64,000 bases of DNA from Cycas panzhihuaensis (lineage: Eukaryota > Cycadophyta): assembly GCA_023213395.1 (NCBI GenBank), contig CM041465.1, forward strand, positions 190,223,741 to 190,287,740. Reading direction: 5' to 3'. A model generated the notes under the pieces. It was not told where the DNA came from and did not search any database. It saw only the letters and a list, made by a program, of their open reading frames with translations. The position numbers were made by a program, and so were the translations under genes. Shown in pieces: positions 19,572-29,889 of this stretch (position 1 is its first letter; every line of letters begins with the position of its first letter).

Positions 19572-21353
19572 ATGCGGCGTTTCTCTCGTCGTTTGCGCAG
19601 TCTACCTCCTTTGTTAGAGGACCTGGAGTATCGCCTTCTTGCTTCGTCGGATTCCGATCTGACTATGGAGGGATACTTTTCCGATTGGACCTACCCTACT
19701 TCAGCCATGGAAACCCATGCCTTTCCTCCTGTTATACCCGGGTCCACCCAAGAGAGTGACGACCCCCTTTATTATCCAAACGACCAACACCTTTCTTTCG
19801 ATGCTCGTCCTTCTACCCACGTCGTAGAAGGACCCGTTCCTCTTGAGGGTCGCCGCGTAGTTGGAAATTCTTATGAGGAACGTTCCGAGGATCCTACCTT
19901 GTTTGAGGTTCCGATCACCTCTTACGAGTGTGTTGGGACTCCTCCTGTCGACGTAGTTGAAGCTTTCAACGAGTGTTGCTACGCAACACGCTTGCAACCG
20001 CGTCCTAGGTGGTGTGAGGATGTCCTTCGTGGGGGGGCCTCTTCCTCTGCCACTCCCCCACCTCATGCTTCATCCTCATCCACCCTTCCTATGACCACAA
20101 ATCCTTTCGTGCCTACACGTATGTCCCACTCGTTCCCTGCAGTGGGGGCGTGCGTGGCACCTTCCGTCTCTCATCAAGATCCTAATGCCTTAGGATCTTC
20201 TCGTGGTGTGTCTTTTCCTCAATTGAGGGTTAGCATACCCGCTCCTAATCAAACCAATGTGCCATCTCCTAATGTGGGGCATACCATCCCTAGTAGGCCT
20301 ATTGGCCCTACTAGCTTTCCAACCACTAGTCATGAGGGATCCGCTCCAATGCATCCTCCAGCCCAGCACGTTGGTACTTCCTTCTACGTTCCCCCAGGAT
20401 ATACCTCTCAACCTTGGGGGCAGGGTAGAGGAAGTCGTCTTCCCGTTTATGGGGTGGATCCGCTACACCCATATGGGTTTGCTCCACCTACGGGTGGCCC
20501 ATATGGGCAAAACCCGGTTCCACATCCATCTTACCCTTCTTCCAATGCAATCCCATCCGTCGTGCCTTTGCAAGGGAACCCAACTCCCTTCCAAGGCATC
20601 TACCCCCACGCCTCTTTTCAGCAAGGGGCGCTTCCTCAAGGAGGGACGGGTGCCCCACCCCCATCCGCTCCTTGTGCGCTACCTACTTCGACATTTGTTG
20701 ATCCTACGGTTCAGGCAAGGGCGCGCCCCTTCATGGACTTTAGGTCAACCCCTTTTTCGGTTGAGGCGTTGCGAACCAACTTGCCGCCTCATCCCCGTGA
20801 AGTTCCTAGATTCGATGGAACTTTGTAGCAAGACCCGGCGGAGCATGTCCGTAGTTTTTCTATGGCATGCATCGACTACTGGGCTTACGACCATATTTTG
20901 ATGAAACTATTCCCTAGATCCTTGCAGGGTGACGCCCTCAAATGGTTCTACCGTCTCCCTGCCCATTCAATCCATTCATTCCAGCAATTGGTGGATGAGT
21001 TCGTCAACTATTTTGATGTAGCTCGTCCATTTGAGAGCAGAATGAAGTCCCTTCTTTCACTCAAACAAGGTCACGATGAGATGAATCGTGACTTTGTGCG
21101 GCGATTCCATGACTTGCTACACTCCACTAAGGCAACATTGCCCAAGGAGCTGAAGCGAGACCTGTTCGTCAATGCGCTTCGTCCCGAAGTCCACGTGGAA
21201 GTCCTCAAGATGGGGGTGACCACATGCGATTCCGCGATCGCCAAGTGCTTGGGGTTGGAGGCTATTGAGATCCAAGAGGGTCTCAAGAAACCTCTTAAGC
21301 CCTCACTGGCAGTGAGGCACCACCCCACCAAAGATACCAAACCTTCCCGGTAG
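19572..21353 (+). pseudogene. Tat-B gag with 400-residue proline-rich N-terminus
   Basis: A single frame from ATG 19572 to 21353 (594 codons) has one internal TAG at 20826-20828, where A and C have a Ser codon. The first 418 residues are a low-complexity Pro/Ser/Thr-rich extension with an acidic start (SSDSD, then SYEERSEDPTLFEVP) and PPGYTSQPWGQG. The retrotransposon-gag domain follows (SFSMACIDYWAYDHILMKL, GDALKWFYRLPAHS, LVDEFVNYFD, KQGHDEMNRDFVRRF, FVNALRPEVHVEV). It is the most intact gag of the three. The start is chosen because all three copies share it. Confidence 0.88.
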
Positions 21354-21424
21354 GCGGTCTTCCTCTCATCCTCTGAGAGGACTTTAGACCCTCTCACATC
21401 ATTTATCGCTCATTCGAGCATACG

Positions 21425-21760
21425 ATGAAGGAGCTCAAGCTTCAAGATCCTTCATCTCCTACATCAAACAAGCAAGTCCAACAGACTACCCAAGCTCCTC
21501 TTCCCGGGGAATGGAAAGCGCTCGATCTATCGAGGAGAAGGTCCGACCCTCCGCTTGAGAAGAAGTGGTGCTCCATTCATGGGGATTGCTTCCACGACGA
21601 TTCGCGTTGTAGGTCCCAGCATCCAAAGGATGCCCCTCGATGCGATTCTTCTCCTAAACGGGCCTCAAGGCCTAATTTGGATCAACCAGTTCACAAGGAT
21701 CCGTTCCCTAAGCACGGGGAACGTGATCGCAATACCCAAACCAAGAACAACCGTAATTGA
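21425..21760 (+). pseudogene. Tat-B gag C-terminal segment with CCHC-like knuckle
   Basis: A 111-codon stretch in a frame shifted from gag. WCSIHGDCFHDDSRC (about 21570-21614) gives C-x2-H-x4-H-x4-C, the Tat type of zinc knuckle. A basic, Arg/Lys-rich tail follows (ERDRNTQTKNNRN), suitable for nucleic-acid binding. A small indel, real or from assembly, separates it from gag. Confidence 0.7.
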
Positions 21761-21889
21761 GGAAGATCGCCTGATCCCCGTCCTTCCCGCGATAAAGGGA
21801 AGGGCGCCAGGAATTCTTCTTCCTCTTCTCGTTCTCCTAGCCGTCGCACCCCGTCGCCTTCACGACCGAGCGGGGAAGAAGGTGATCGG

Positions 21890-23375
21890 TTGCTGAAGCA
21901 ACTCCCACTTTTGCCCTTCGCGATCTCAAGCGCTAAGGCGGCAAGGGAGCTTTTGTCCTCCGCTCCTTCCGACCCTCTTAGGAGACCCTTCCTGCGAAGT
22001 CCCTCTCTTTCCCAAGGCTATTCACATGCGGGGTCGTTACGACTTAGAAGGGCACTTACCCAACCTACTGGGAAGGGTAAGCCTTTCTCTGTCGTGGGCG
22101 AGCTCCATACGGTCGATGCGGGAATGTCCTTGGTGGGCGTTCGAGGAGTTATCCCAAGCAGCGGGCCCTCCTCCTGGAAGCCTTAGGATCAAGTGATGTA
22201 CCTGTCCACGCTTTGCGTGTCGCCCAAGGTTGCAGACCCGCTATTTGTTTTGATCCTAAGGATCTCCCCCCTGCCAGTGAAAGGGAACGTCAGTGGAACT
22301 TCCCATTCACCATCACCATCGATACGCCTGATTGTACTCTTCGAAGAACTGTTGTCAACAACGGTTCTTCCACAATCTCATGCCCTTGCGTGTCATGCAA
22401 GAGCTTGGTATTTTCATGGAACCCATTCCTGGCGATGCCAAGGGTATGATGGTAGCGAGAAGACCCCTTTGGGATCTGTCGCGATTCCGCTTACCCTTGA
22501 GGGTAAGACCGTTCTTGCCGACGTTGTAGTCCTTGACGTCGATGTGGATTACAACCTCCTTCTAGGTCGTCCATGGCTCGATCAAATGGGAGCCGTGTGC
22601 TCGACCCTTTGGGGACAACTTAAATTCGTCCATGACGGACGAATGAGAGTGATCCCCCACGAACGCCCTTTTACTAAACAAAATCGCTCTACCAGTTCAG
22701 CAAACCAAGGTTCATCCACTCATGCCTCAGCTTGCTCTATTGGGATACCTAATCCGTCCGAGGAAGACCCCGCGTCTTCTCCTCCTAGTCTCACGCGGTT
22801 CGCCCCTATTGGCGTTAGGAGTTACGGGTACCTTGCTTCATTCAGCGATGATGAGTCGCTCGACGAAGACGGGGATTGTCCTCACCCCGTCTCTTTCCTT
22901 CGCGCCAATAGGTCGCTTTGCCTTGTTCTAGATCCGTCAGAACCCGGTCTAGATGGTGAGGCTAGCCCTCGTGCGTGTCACACGTCATCGCTCGTGTTGA
23001 CACTTTGTCGCCAGCTCTCCTTTTTCATTACCCCCCGTAGGTAATGGTTTTGAGGAATTGCCTTTCGCTCCTTCCGAGGAGCACCTTTCTGTTTTTCCTT
23101 CGGATTTCCGTGAGGAAGCTGAGCAACCCGATGGTCATCACGGTCCCGTTGCTCTCACTCCCTCCGGTGCTTCTCCTACTCGAAGTAAGGTCATCCATGG
23201 GGTGGATTATTTCGAGGACGATGAAGCCCTGCTCGAGCATCTAGCAGGCCTTGCGCCTAACCTGCCTTCTGGTCACCACGGCGGTCACGGAAGATCCTCG
23301 CGATCGGATCGGCGCTTCTTGATCGGATCCGTCTCTTATTCCTCCTCCTCCGTTGATCTTGCCCTCTCCACTTGA
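21890..23375 (+). pseudogene. Tat-B protease region, frameshifted
   Basis: The same blocks as in A appear, but spread over three frames: LTQPTGKGKPFSVVGELHTV (22046-22105), WNFPFTITIDTPDCTLRR (about 22290-22343), the active-site area VNNGSST (about 22350-22370, disrupted by a 1-base loss relative to A), then GYDGSEKTPLGS, VDVDYNLLLGRPWLDQMGA (about 22530-22590) and the acidic linker to LLEHLAGLAPN. At least three small indels relative to A or C break the frame, even though the copy is otherwise well preserved. This could be decay or assembly error. Confidence 0.75.
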
Positions 23376-23379
23376 GGAG

Positions 23380-23835
23380 GGAAACACCATGTGCATGGGG
23401 GCAACTCAAGGCGTAGTCTTGGCCCCGCAAGGTCATTAAGGTTGGGTTGGAATGTTCTCGATGAGGTAAGGGAATACTCCCATACATTCCGGTGAGTTTC
23501 GAGACATTTTCGCGTGGGATTATGCTGACATGAAGGGAATCGACCCCTCGATTGTCACTCATAAGCTCACCACCCTTCCTGGCGCCCACCACAATGCGCG
23601 AGCGGCTCCCTTTCACCCGAAGCTCTCTGCCGCCGTCAAGATGGAGGTTGAGAAGCTTCTGGACGCTGGGTTTATTACTTCCATTGACCGTTTGACCAAG
23701 TTCAAACCCCGATGGGTTGGTCCTTTTATCATTATCGAATCCCTCGATAATGGTGCTTACAGGATAGCCACCCTGGAAGGGCTCGAATTTGAGAAAGCTG
23801 TTAATGGGATGTTCCTTAAGAAGTTTTACGCATGA
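23380..23835 (+). pseudogene. Tat-B hybrid: RT entry segment joined to integrase C-terminus
   Basis: The open stretch 23530-23835 starts with MKGIDPSIVTHKLTT and AAVKMEVEKLLDAGFITSI, which is the beginning of Tat RT as seen in C at 60609-60766. It then passes directly into DRLTKFKPRWVGPFIIIESL and GAYRIATLEGL, the end of integrase (C, about 63113-63249). The joint lies near 23682. It removes about 2.3 kb (RT body, RNase H, integrase core) while keeping one open frame across the fusion, ending KKFYA. Confidence 0.88.
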
Positions 23836-23880
23836 TCCCTCGGCGATCCCTTCGCCTTGCTCCGAAATGAGCCTAAACTA

Positions 23881-23937
23881 CCATCTTAGGTTGTCCCCAT
23901 TCTTCCCAACCACGGGTAGAGTGGCAACTTAAGATGG
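23881..23937 (+). promoter_or_regulatory. conserved stem-loop after pol (Tat-B copy)
   Basis: Arms CCATCTTAGGTTGT (23881-23894) and GCAACTTAAGATGG (23924-23937) pair over 14 positions with two G-U wobbles. The stop codon of pol lies 46 nt upstream. It matches the hairpins of A and C. Confidence 0.65.
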
Positions 23938-24336
23938 ACTCCTTCTTCTTCTTTGTGGTTCCTTCCGCGGAACCCGCGTTCCCATATCCTCTCGGGAACC
24001 CTCGTGTCATCTTGCTCGGGCATCCCCCAATCAGGAAGATACTTGGGGGCATCGTTGCCCCCCTTTTTGCCCGTCGTTTCCTTCGCATATCCCGTTATGC
24101 TCTCCTGGAGACATGTACTCCGTCCTGCTCCCTAACCTCACACTTCTATGTCGTCCTGCTCATGGCGTGTGTGTGTGTCCCTGTTAGGTGTGTGGTCGTA
24201 CATGGGAGGAAACGTGTGCGTCATATAACAAAATATACACAACATAAAACATCTGCAACATAACATTCACAATACACAAGAATGAATATACATATCATCC
24301 ACATACGACACACCATGCACAGCATCTTATATCCAA

Positions 24337-24357
24337 ATGGGGTTCCAATCACCCCAT
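24337..24357 (-). promoter_or_regulatory. small covarying hairpin downstream of the antisense gene (Tat-B)
   Basis: ATGGGGT, a 7-nt loop and ACCCCAT form a perfect 7-bp stem. A and C have different stem bases at the same place that still pair (see 29590 and 63803) if the minus strand is the transcript. It lies in the 3' flank of the antisense gene. Confidence 0.5.
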
Positions 24358-24627
24358 GCATATATATACATATCAAAAATTGTATCATCATACACCCTGG
24401 GAAGAAGGCGTCCTTGCAGGGGGGCTACAATTATATAGCCCTATATATGACCCCCTGGAGGCCCGTGCTTTCCCCTGTCAAATCTGCACATACATGTCCT
24501 ACTACTGTGGCCCCGCTCCTGGGGTGCCATCTCCTGGTCTCTGTGATCCCTCTCCTGGGGACCACATGCCTCTGAGGTTCCTCCTGGGCCTCCGCGAGCT
24601 GCCTGCCTCGCTCTCCTCATCCCTAGG

Positions 24628-26205
24628 TCATCTCAGGGTCATCGTCGTCGTGTGGGTCCGTGTCCTGCTCTGGCTCGACCTCGAGACCATCTGCGCGACT
24701 AGTTGATCGTATCTGGCCTGGATACGATCCCGCTCTCCCCGGAGTGCCTCCTCTGTCACCCTGAGACACTCAGTGATCACTTCTAGCTGGGTTCTGCTCT
24801 CCTCATCTCCACCCGCACCACCCTCTGCCTCTAGAGCCTATACCCATCCTCGCAGCTCATCTCGCTCGCGTCTCGCATCATCCCTCTCCTGCTGCAGCCG
24901 TCCCTGGGATGTGGCATGCTCTTGGGACTCTGCAGCCCATATGTCCCTCGCCCTCACCATCGGGACGAACGCCTCTCTGTGGGATCCTGCTGCTGGGCTC
25001 ATCGCTTTGCTGGATGGGCGATTGCCCATCTGCATACACCTGAGGGAATATCTCCCTCGCCACAGCCTCTATCAGTCTCCTGATCTCTGCTGTACCTGCC
25101 AATGCAACACGCCATGTGTCAGTCTATATACCATGATCAAACCAAACCAAACTTCTACCTGGATGCTAAATGACTTTGGAAAAGGTTGGCTCTCACTGTG
25201 TGGTACTTTGATCCTCACGATCGCCGGCATCCTCTCCTTCGCTCTCACCGGTGCAGGTGCCTCGTCTTCGGGCACCTCCTCTGCCTGGGTCCCTCTCCTC
25301 ATGGGGGTGGCCCCAGCTCTGGTCCCTATGGATCCCATCGTAATCCGTAGCCTGCGGGCCCTAGTCACGGGTCCTCTGACTTCGCCCTGCGCTCCTGATG
25401 GGCCTGCCTCTCCTCCGGCAGCCCTGGATGGACCCTCTGCCTGTCCTGCTGTCCCTGAAGGACCTGCCTCCCCTGCAGGTCATGACGGGCCGGCCCCGCT
25501 GTCTCCACTGTCCCCATCGTCACTATTGTCATCTCCCGGGGACACTCCTGCTCCGCCCACCTCATCGTCACTATCCCACCTCACCGTCCTGTAAGGCTCA
25601 GCTATGTAGTCTGGGAGGGTGAGGAGGTCTAGTGATGTCGCCTCCACCGATCGCTGGCGTGGGCCACATCCTCTGTCCCCTCGATCAGTCTGCCATCTGT
25701 GGACCATCGGGGCCTGATCTGTGATAGGGTGAGGTCCCCCCACTGGTGCCATCGCCGCGAAATGATCAAAATACCAACACTGTAACAGTGTGCTGTATGA
25801 TAGTCCTCCTCTGCCGGACGTCCTGATAGCGTCCAGTTGTGCGACTAGGTTCGCCGTATCGTGCCCGATCCATCCTCTCGCCCGGCCGCGTGACGCATCC
25901 ATCCATCCTCACGGAATCTCTCTATAGTTACATTTCCGGAAATCCGAAACAGAATGCACAGTATGATCATCTTCCTCACTCGAGGAATCCCAGATAATAG
26001 AATGCGGAGGGTGCTCCTCCGATCCCACCCGGCTCACGTGAAGAGCAGGCGCCTCCTGTCTTTGCCTCGGTCTTGGCGTCCGTCTCACCGGCCTCCCATG
26101 GGAACTCCCGATGTCCGCCGGGATATCCCTCGGCGTGACCATCACATCCTCCACCTGTGGTAGGTGGAACACATGCCTCCTCCGGTCCCAATGGGACACT
26201 ATATC
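24628..26205 (-). pseudogene. antisense gene of Tat-B: PMD remnant, acidic linker, coiled coil
   Basis: Minus strand. SHWDRRRHVFHLPQVEDV then MVTPRDI (about 26200-26110) is the start of a plant mobile domain (usual W-x-PET-x-FHLP-x-GEMT-x-TL-x-D). The same frame continues through NLVAQLDAIRTSGRGGLSYS and PVGGPHPI, with one TGA at 25909-25907. An acidic DSDDEVGGAG...DDGDSGDSG linker follows. After a probable intron come GTAEIRRLIEAVAREIFPQV and a heptad-rich tail (QQERDDARRERDELRGW, EALRGERDRIQARYDQLV), ending at the stop 24630-24628. The N-terminus and promoter seen in A are deleted. PMDs occur in plant transposons and in host silencing proteins; the role here is unknown. Confidence 0.72.
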
Positions 26206-26559
26206 CTCCGCAGCCCTTCTGGACATGACCTCCTCCGCTCTAGGATCTTCCTCCCAGAGGCTACCAACAATGAAGCCGAGTATACAGCTGTTATTGAAGC
26301 CCTCACTGACGCTCTCTGTTTCCATCACGGACCCATTGTTTTGCTTTGCGACTCTCAAGTTGTGGTGTCCCATCTCACCCAGGTTTACCAGGTGCGATGC
26401 TCTCACTTGAGGACTCTTGCTTCTGCCGCCAGATCCCTCCTGGCCCGCTTTTCTTCTTTTGATATCCAGCATATCCCTCTGGCCCTCAACGCTGAGGCAG
26501 ATAGCCTCGTTCGCCTCATCCTTGAGCGCCGCCTCTCCCTTCTTACTGGCCATCCCTGA
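26206..26559 (+). pseudogene. Tat-B second (archaeal-type) RNase H, N-truncated
   Basis: The sense frame reads RSPSGHDLLRSRIFLPEATNNEAEYTAV, then VLLCDSQVVVSHL and LALNAEADSLVRLILERRL, ending TGA 26557-26559. E of NEAEY, D of CDSQ and D of EADSL match three of the four catalytic carboxylates of type-1 RNase H of the archaeal-like kind found in Tat elements. The first strand with the TDG Asp, present in A at 32853, is deleted in B. It lies about 400 bp before the 3' LTR, downstream of integrase rather than between RNase H and integrase. Confidence 0.82.
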
Positions 26560-26958
26560 GGTTTGCCTGGCCTTCCCGTCGCCGAAGCCCCAGGTTGTCT
26601 ATCACTTTGCTTTGCGATCCGTTTGCACCTCCGAAACTGGGTTACTAATGAGGTAAAACTATGGTACCCACTATTTGTTCTTTATTTAGCTATGCATGTT
26701 CCTTTGCATCATTTGTGGTGGGGGTAGCCCCCTCACCTGTCTCGTTCTTCCAGTCGGTTCCCAGGTGGCCCATAGGTAGCCCCTATGTTGTCTCCACCGC
26801 CGCTTTCGTATTCACGCGTCCCACCACGACACTCGCTGGCACCCTTGCCTACTGTTACGATCTTGATTGATATATCTATACACATGTACTCTTGTGATTA
26901 TGTTGCGCATTCGCCATCGCCTAGGCTTCCGAGGCGAGGCTCTGCTACCATAAGGCGG
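26560..26958 (+). other. Tat-B 3' non-coding segment before the LTR
   Basis: About 400 bp, collinear with 33261-33682 of A (shared GCGAGGCTCTGCT near the end). The polypurine tract is weak: only a short AAGGCGG precedes TGTTTCC. No frame is conserved between the copies. Confidence 0.55.
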
Positions 26959-29471
26959 TGTTTCCGGCTTCGGGAATGGATACTGAATCAAACTCGGGTA
27001 AGTGCGGTATGTCTCTCGCATTATCATCGCTTTCTTTTCTTGGATGTTTGCTTGCGTATCGCATGTGTATGACTTTGTGGGCGACCTTGTAGTCGTCCAC
27101 ACCTATGCTAACCTATGACGACTATAGGGGGCACACTCCGGTGAGTGTGGCACCACAGTGACCGTATTACTTCCGTGTCCGCCTCCTCGCTCCACCGGAT
27201 CCACTAGGTTTGCGCCACCTCTGCCCGTGTGATGACTCATCATCGTTTGGTCAACTTGCCACCCCACTCGAGCCCTATTTTTACTCCTTTGGACCCGTTT
27301 TGTTTGCTTGTTTGCTCCCGGGTAGGTGTTTTAGCATTCATTAGCCTTTTTCATCATCCCCAACTTTGGGTGGTTGGTGGGCCCCATTTTCAACTCTAGG
27401 TGCGTCTGCAGATTTTCAGATCATTTGGAATATTCACGCCGCTAATATTCGTGATACGTATCTCGAGTTGTTTTAAAAATCCAGTGGCAATTTCGCATTT
27501 ATTACGAAACTGCCACATGGCTCGCGCTTTATTCCTCTTCCAGCTGCGCCCTAATCGCACGCTTTAGGGTTTGGCTTAGGGTACTTAAGCCCTTTTTGGC
27601 TCATTTTCAAGGATCTTTTTTGCTCACTTTTGGATTTGCTCTCAAGGAAACACTCTCCTGCTCTACTTCTCTCTGTTGTTTCTTTGCGTCAAGCTGGACT
27701 GCACTCTTGGATGGCCAGACTCTCCTTTGGCGTGGCTGAGACATTCTCCCAGCCCCTCAAACGCCTTGGAGAGGCTCCTTTGAAGTGGTTTCAGTAGGTC
27801 TTCACCAGGCGATCCATAATCGCCCCAAGTGCAGGTGTTTCCCGACACACCTCCGTAGCAGGGCCTCAAACCTGCTCTACGTCAGATTTGGGCTGATTTA
27901 TCAGTCCCTCTCTGCTTCCCTTTGGCTGAGGCAAACCCCTTGCCTCTTCTCTCCAGGTATTCCTTGTTTATGCTCGTTTTTCTTGTGATTTTCATGCTTC
28001 AGCTTGTTTGCTCTTATTTGTTGCTTGAGAGTTGGTTGTCCTCCTTTTGGGGGGCTGTTATACCACTCTCCCTGTGCTCCTTACTGCGTTTCTTTGTCCA
28101 AGGCAGTGGTGTGGAGGGGTTGCATAGGTTTTAGAGAGGAGCTGGGTGGATTCCGTACCAACTTCCACACTCCCTAGGCGGCTCTTAGCCCCCCAAAACC
28201 TCCCTCTCGCCCCGTGCTGCCTTTGGCTTACAAACAAGGGTTTGAAGGCTCCCTTTGGTTGCCCAAACCAGCGCTGTCACAAGTTGCAGCGCTGATTTGG
28301 AACCTTTTGTTCAGGTTTGGGCATCACTCATAAGTCCCAACCGCTGTTTTCTTGCTCCACCTTTCACCCCCGGGTCACCCAGTTTGCTCCTTATAGCATC
28401 CTGGTTCGCCGTGGGTACCCTTGGGTCTTTCTTTGCCTCCTTTCGCTACCATTTTCCAGCCCTTGCTCTTGACTTTCCCCTCACTGCCTCGTGGCTCTTG
28501 GGGGGAGGTTTGGGCCTCATTTGCGGGAGGTAGGCCACTCCGAGGCTTACACAATCATTTACTTTCACTTTGGTTACTTTCTTTTGATACTTTCATTGTT
28601 GGATTGGCACTAACGCATGTGTATTCAGATTCTCATTTATGCTATTTAGCCATATATTGTTAGACTTTTTGTATTGCATGATAGTGCTCTTCCTTCGGGG
28701 AGAGAAAGAGACCGCTATTGCTTGCAGGTACTTGGGAGGCGTGGAGTGCATCGCCCGTGGGCCTAGCTACCGGTAAGCACCTTCATGTGCGTTATGTTTT
28801 CATGCTATTTCATTTCTTAGTTGGTGCTTCCTTTCTTTCTTGGTATTGCGTTTGATTTTTTGGGGAAGGTAAGGAAGCCCCCTCTTCGTCCATGCGATAC
28901 CTCGCATCGATGCGTCAGCGACTGGTTGGACGCCCCTCGAGAAGGTTACTTCGTCTCGCACGCCTTCACTCCAGGTGCACGTTCGTTCCCCTCCGCTCCC
29001 CTTTCTTTTCCTTTTATTTCTTTCATAGTAATTAGTACATTGAAGGAAAAAAGGAAAAAATTGGTTTGGTACTTGCTTGCTATTCTTTTATCTTGTTTCA
29101 TGCATCTTTATCATTCGTAGGGAAGATTGTAGGAGTCCTCCTCTCCCATACCTTTCCTTCTCTCTCCTTAACCACACGAGTGCCTTGCTTCCCGCATCAC
29201 TCGTGTATCCGGTTAGGTTGTGTGGGATTGCTCTTGGCCTGTCTCCATTAGGCCTTCTCTTCCCCCCTTCTGGCCACCCAAGGGTGGGAGGGTCCTATTG
29301 CCAGGGTCACCCGGTAGTAGCCATACTCCATTGCAGATCTCGAACTCAAGGCGCTCGGCCTGGTGCTCTGCGTGGTAGTTACCCACCTTTTAGGTCCCAC
29401 CTTCTACCATTCCACCACTCACTCACCCTTACACCTATCAGTTAGGTAGTTATCCCGTAGCAGCGCGTCCA
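26959..29471 (+). repeat. Tat-B 3' LTR (2513 bp)
   Basis: The partner of 16886-19398. The first 900 bp carries many 1-3 base differences from the 5' copy, often a base missing from a CNG triplet; the remainder is almost identical. It ends TCCA at 29471, then GATAT. Confidence 0.92.
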
Positions 29472-29476
29472 GATAT
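29472..29476 (+). repeat. target site duplication of Tat-B, right copy (GATAT)
   Basis: Identical to 16881-16885. Tat-A sequence resumes here, homologous to 24200 onward in B (ATGGAAGGAAA...CATATAACAAAA). Confidence 0.95.
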
Positions 29477-29589
29477 ATGGCCATGCATGGAAGGAAATAC
29501 GTGTATCATATAACAAAACATCTATAACATACATAACAAAATATACATGTCATCTGTCACACATGATATACACATCATCTCATATCAAA

Positions 29590-29610
29590 ATGGGATACCA
29601 ATTATCCCAT
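29590..29610 (-). promoter_or_regulatory. small covarying hairpin downstream of the antisense gene (Tat-A)
   Basis: ATGGGAT, a 7-nt loop and ATCCCAT form a perfect 7-bp stem. Compared with B (ATGGGGT / ACCCCAT), both partners have changed. Confidence 0.5.
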
Positions 29611-29889
29611 CTATATATACATTAAAATTATATGTCATGTAGTACATATGGGAAGCCGGTGTCCTTGTAGGGGGGGTACAATCAGATGACTCTATATATA
29701 TGACCCCCTAGAGGCCCGTGCTTTCCCCTATCAAAATCAAATACATGTGTCCTACTCTACTACTGCCTCGCTCCTGGGGTATCATCTCCTGGTCTATGTG
29801 ATCCCTCTCCTGGGAACCACATCCCTTCGAGACTCCTCCTAGGTCTTCACAAGCTCCCTACCTCACTCCCCTCATGTTGTGGCCTCCTC

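Larger units (their letters stand above)
16886..29471 (+). mobile_element. Tat-B: nested Tat/Ogre-like element, 12.6 kb
   Basis: Two 2513-bp LTRs with TG...CA ends and perfect GATAT duplications, inserted in the same orientation within the non-coding part of Tat-A downstream of pol. It carries gag, knuckle, protease, and a hybrid of early RT with the integrase C-terminus. It also carries the post-pol stem-loop, a truncated antisense PMD gene and a truncated second RNase H. It is GC-richer than A and C and has fewer C-to-T type stops, which fits a younger copy. It lacks RT, RNase H and the integrase core, so it is non-autonomous. Confidence 0.93.

Noticed and set aside
24838-25368. Separate small genes on the minus strand (65, 74 and 98 codons)
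   Set aside because: They are pieces of the antisense gene, split by an intron and frameshifts, and align in order with the same gene in Tat-A.
25909-26553. 214-codon minus-strand frame read as one protein
   Set aside because: Its first half (26553 to about 26210) is simply the reverse of the second RNase H, whose sense frame has the catalytic motifs. Only the part below 26205 is the PMD gene.
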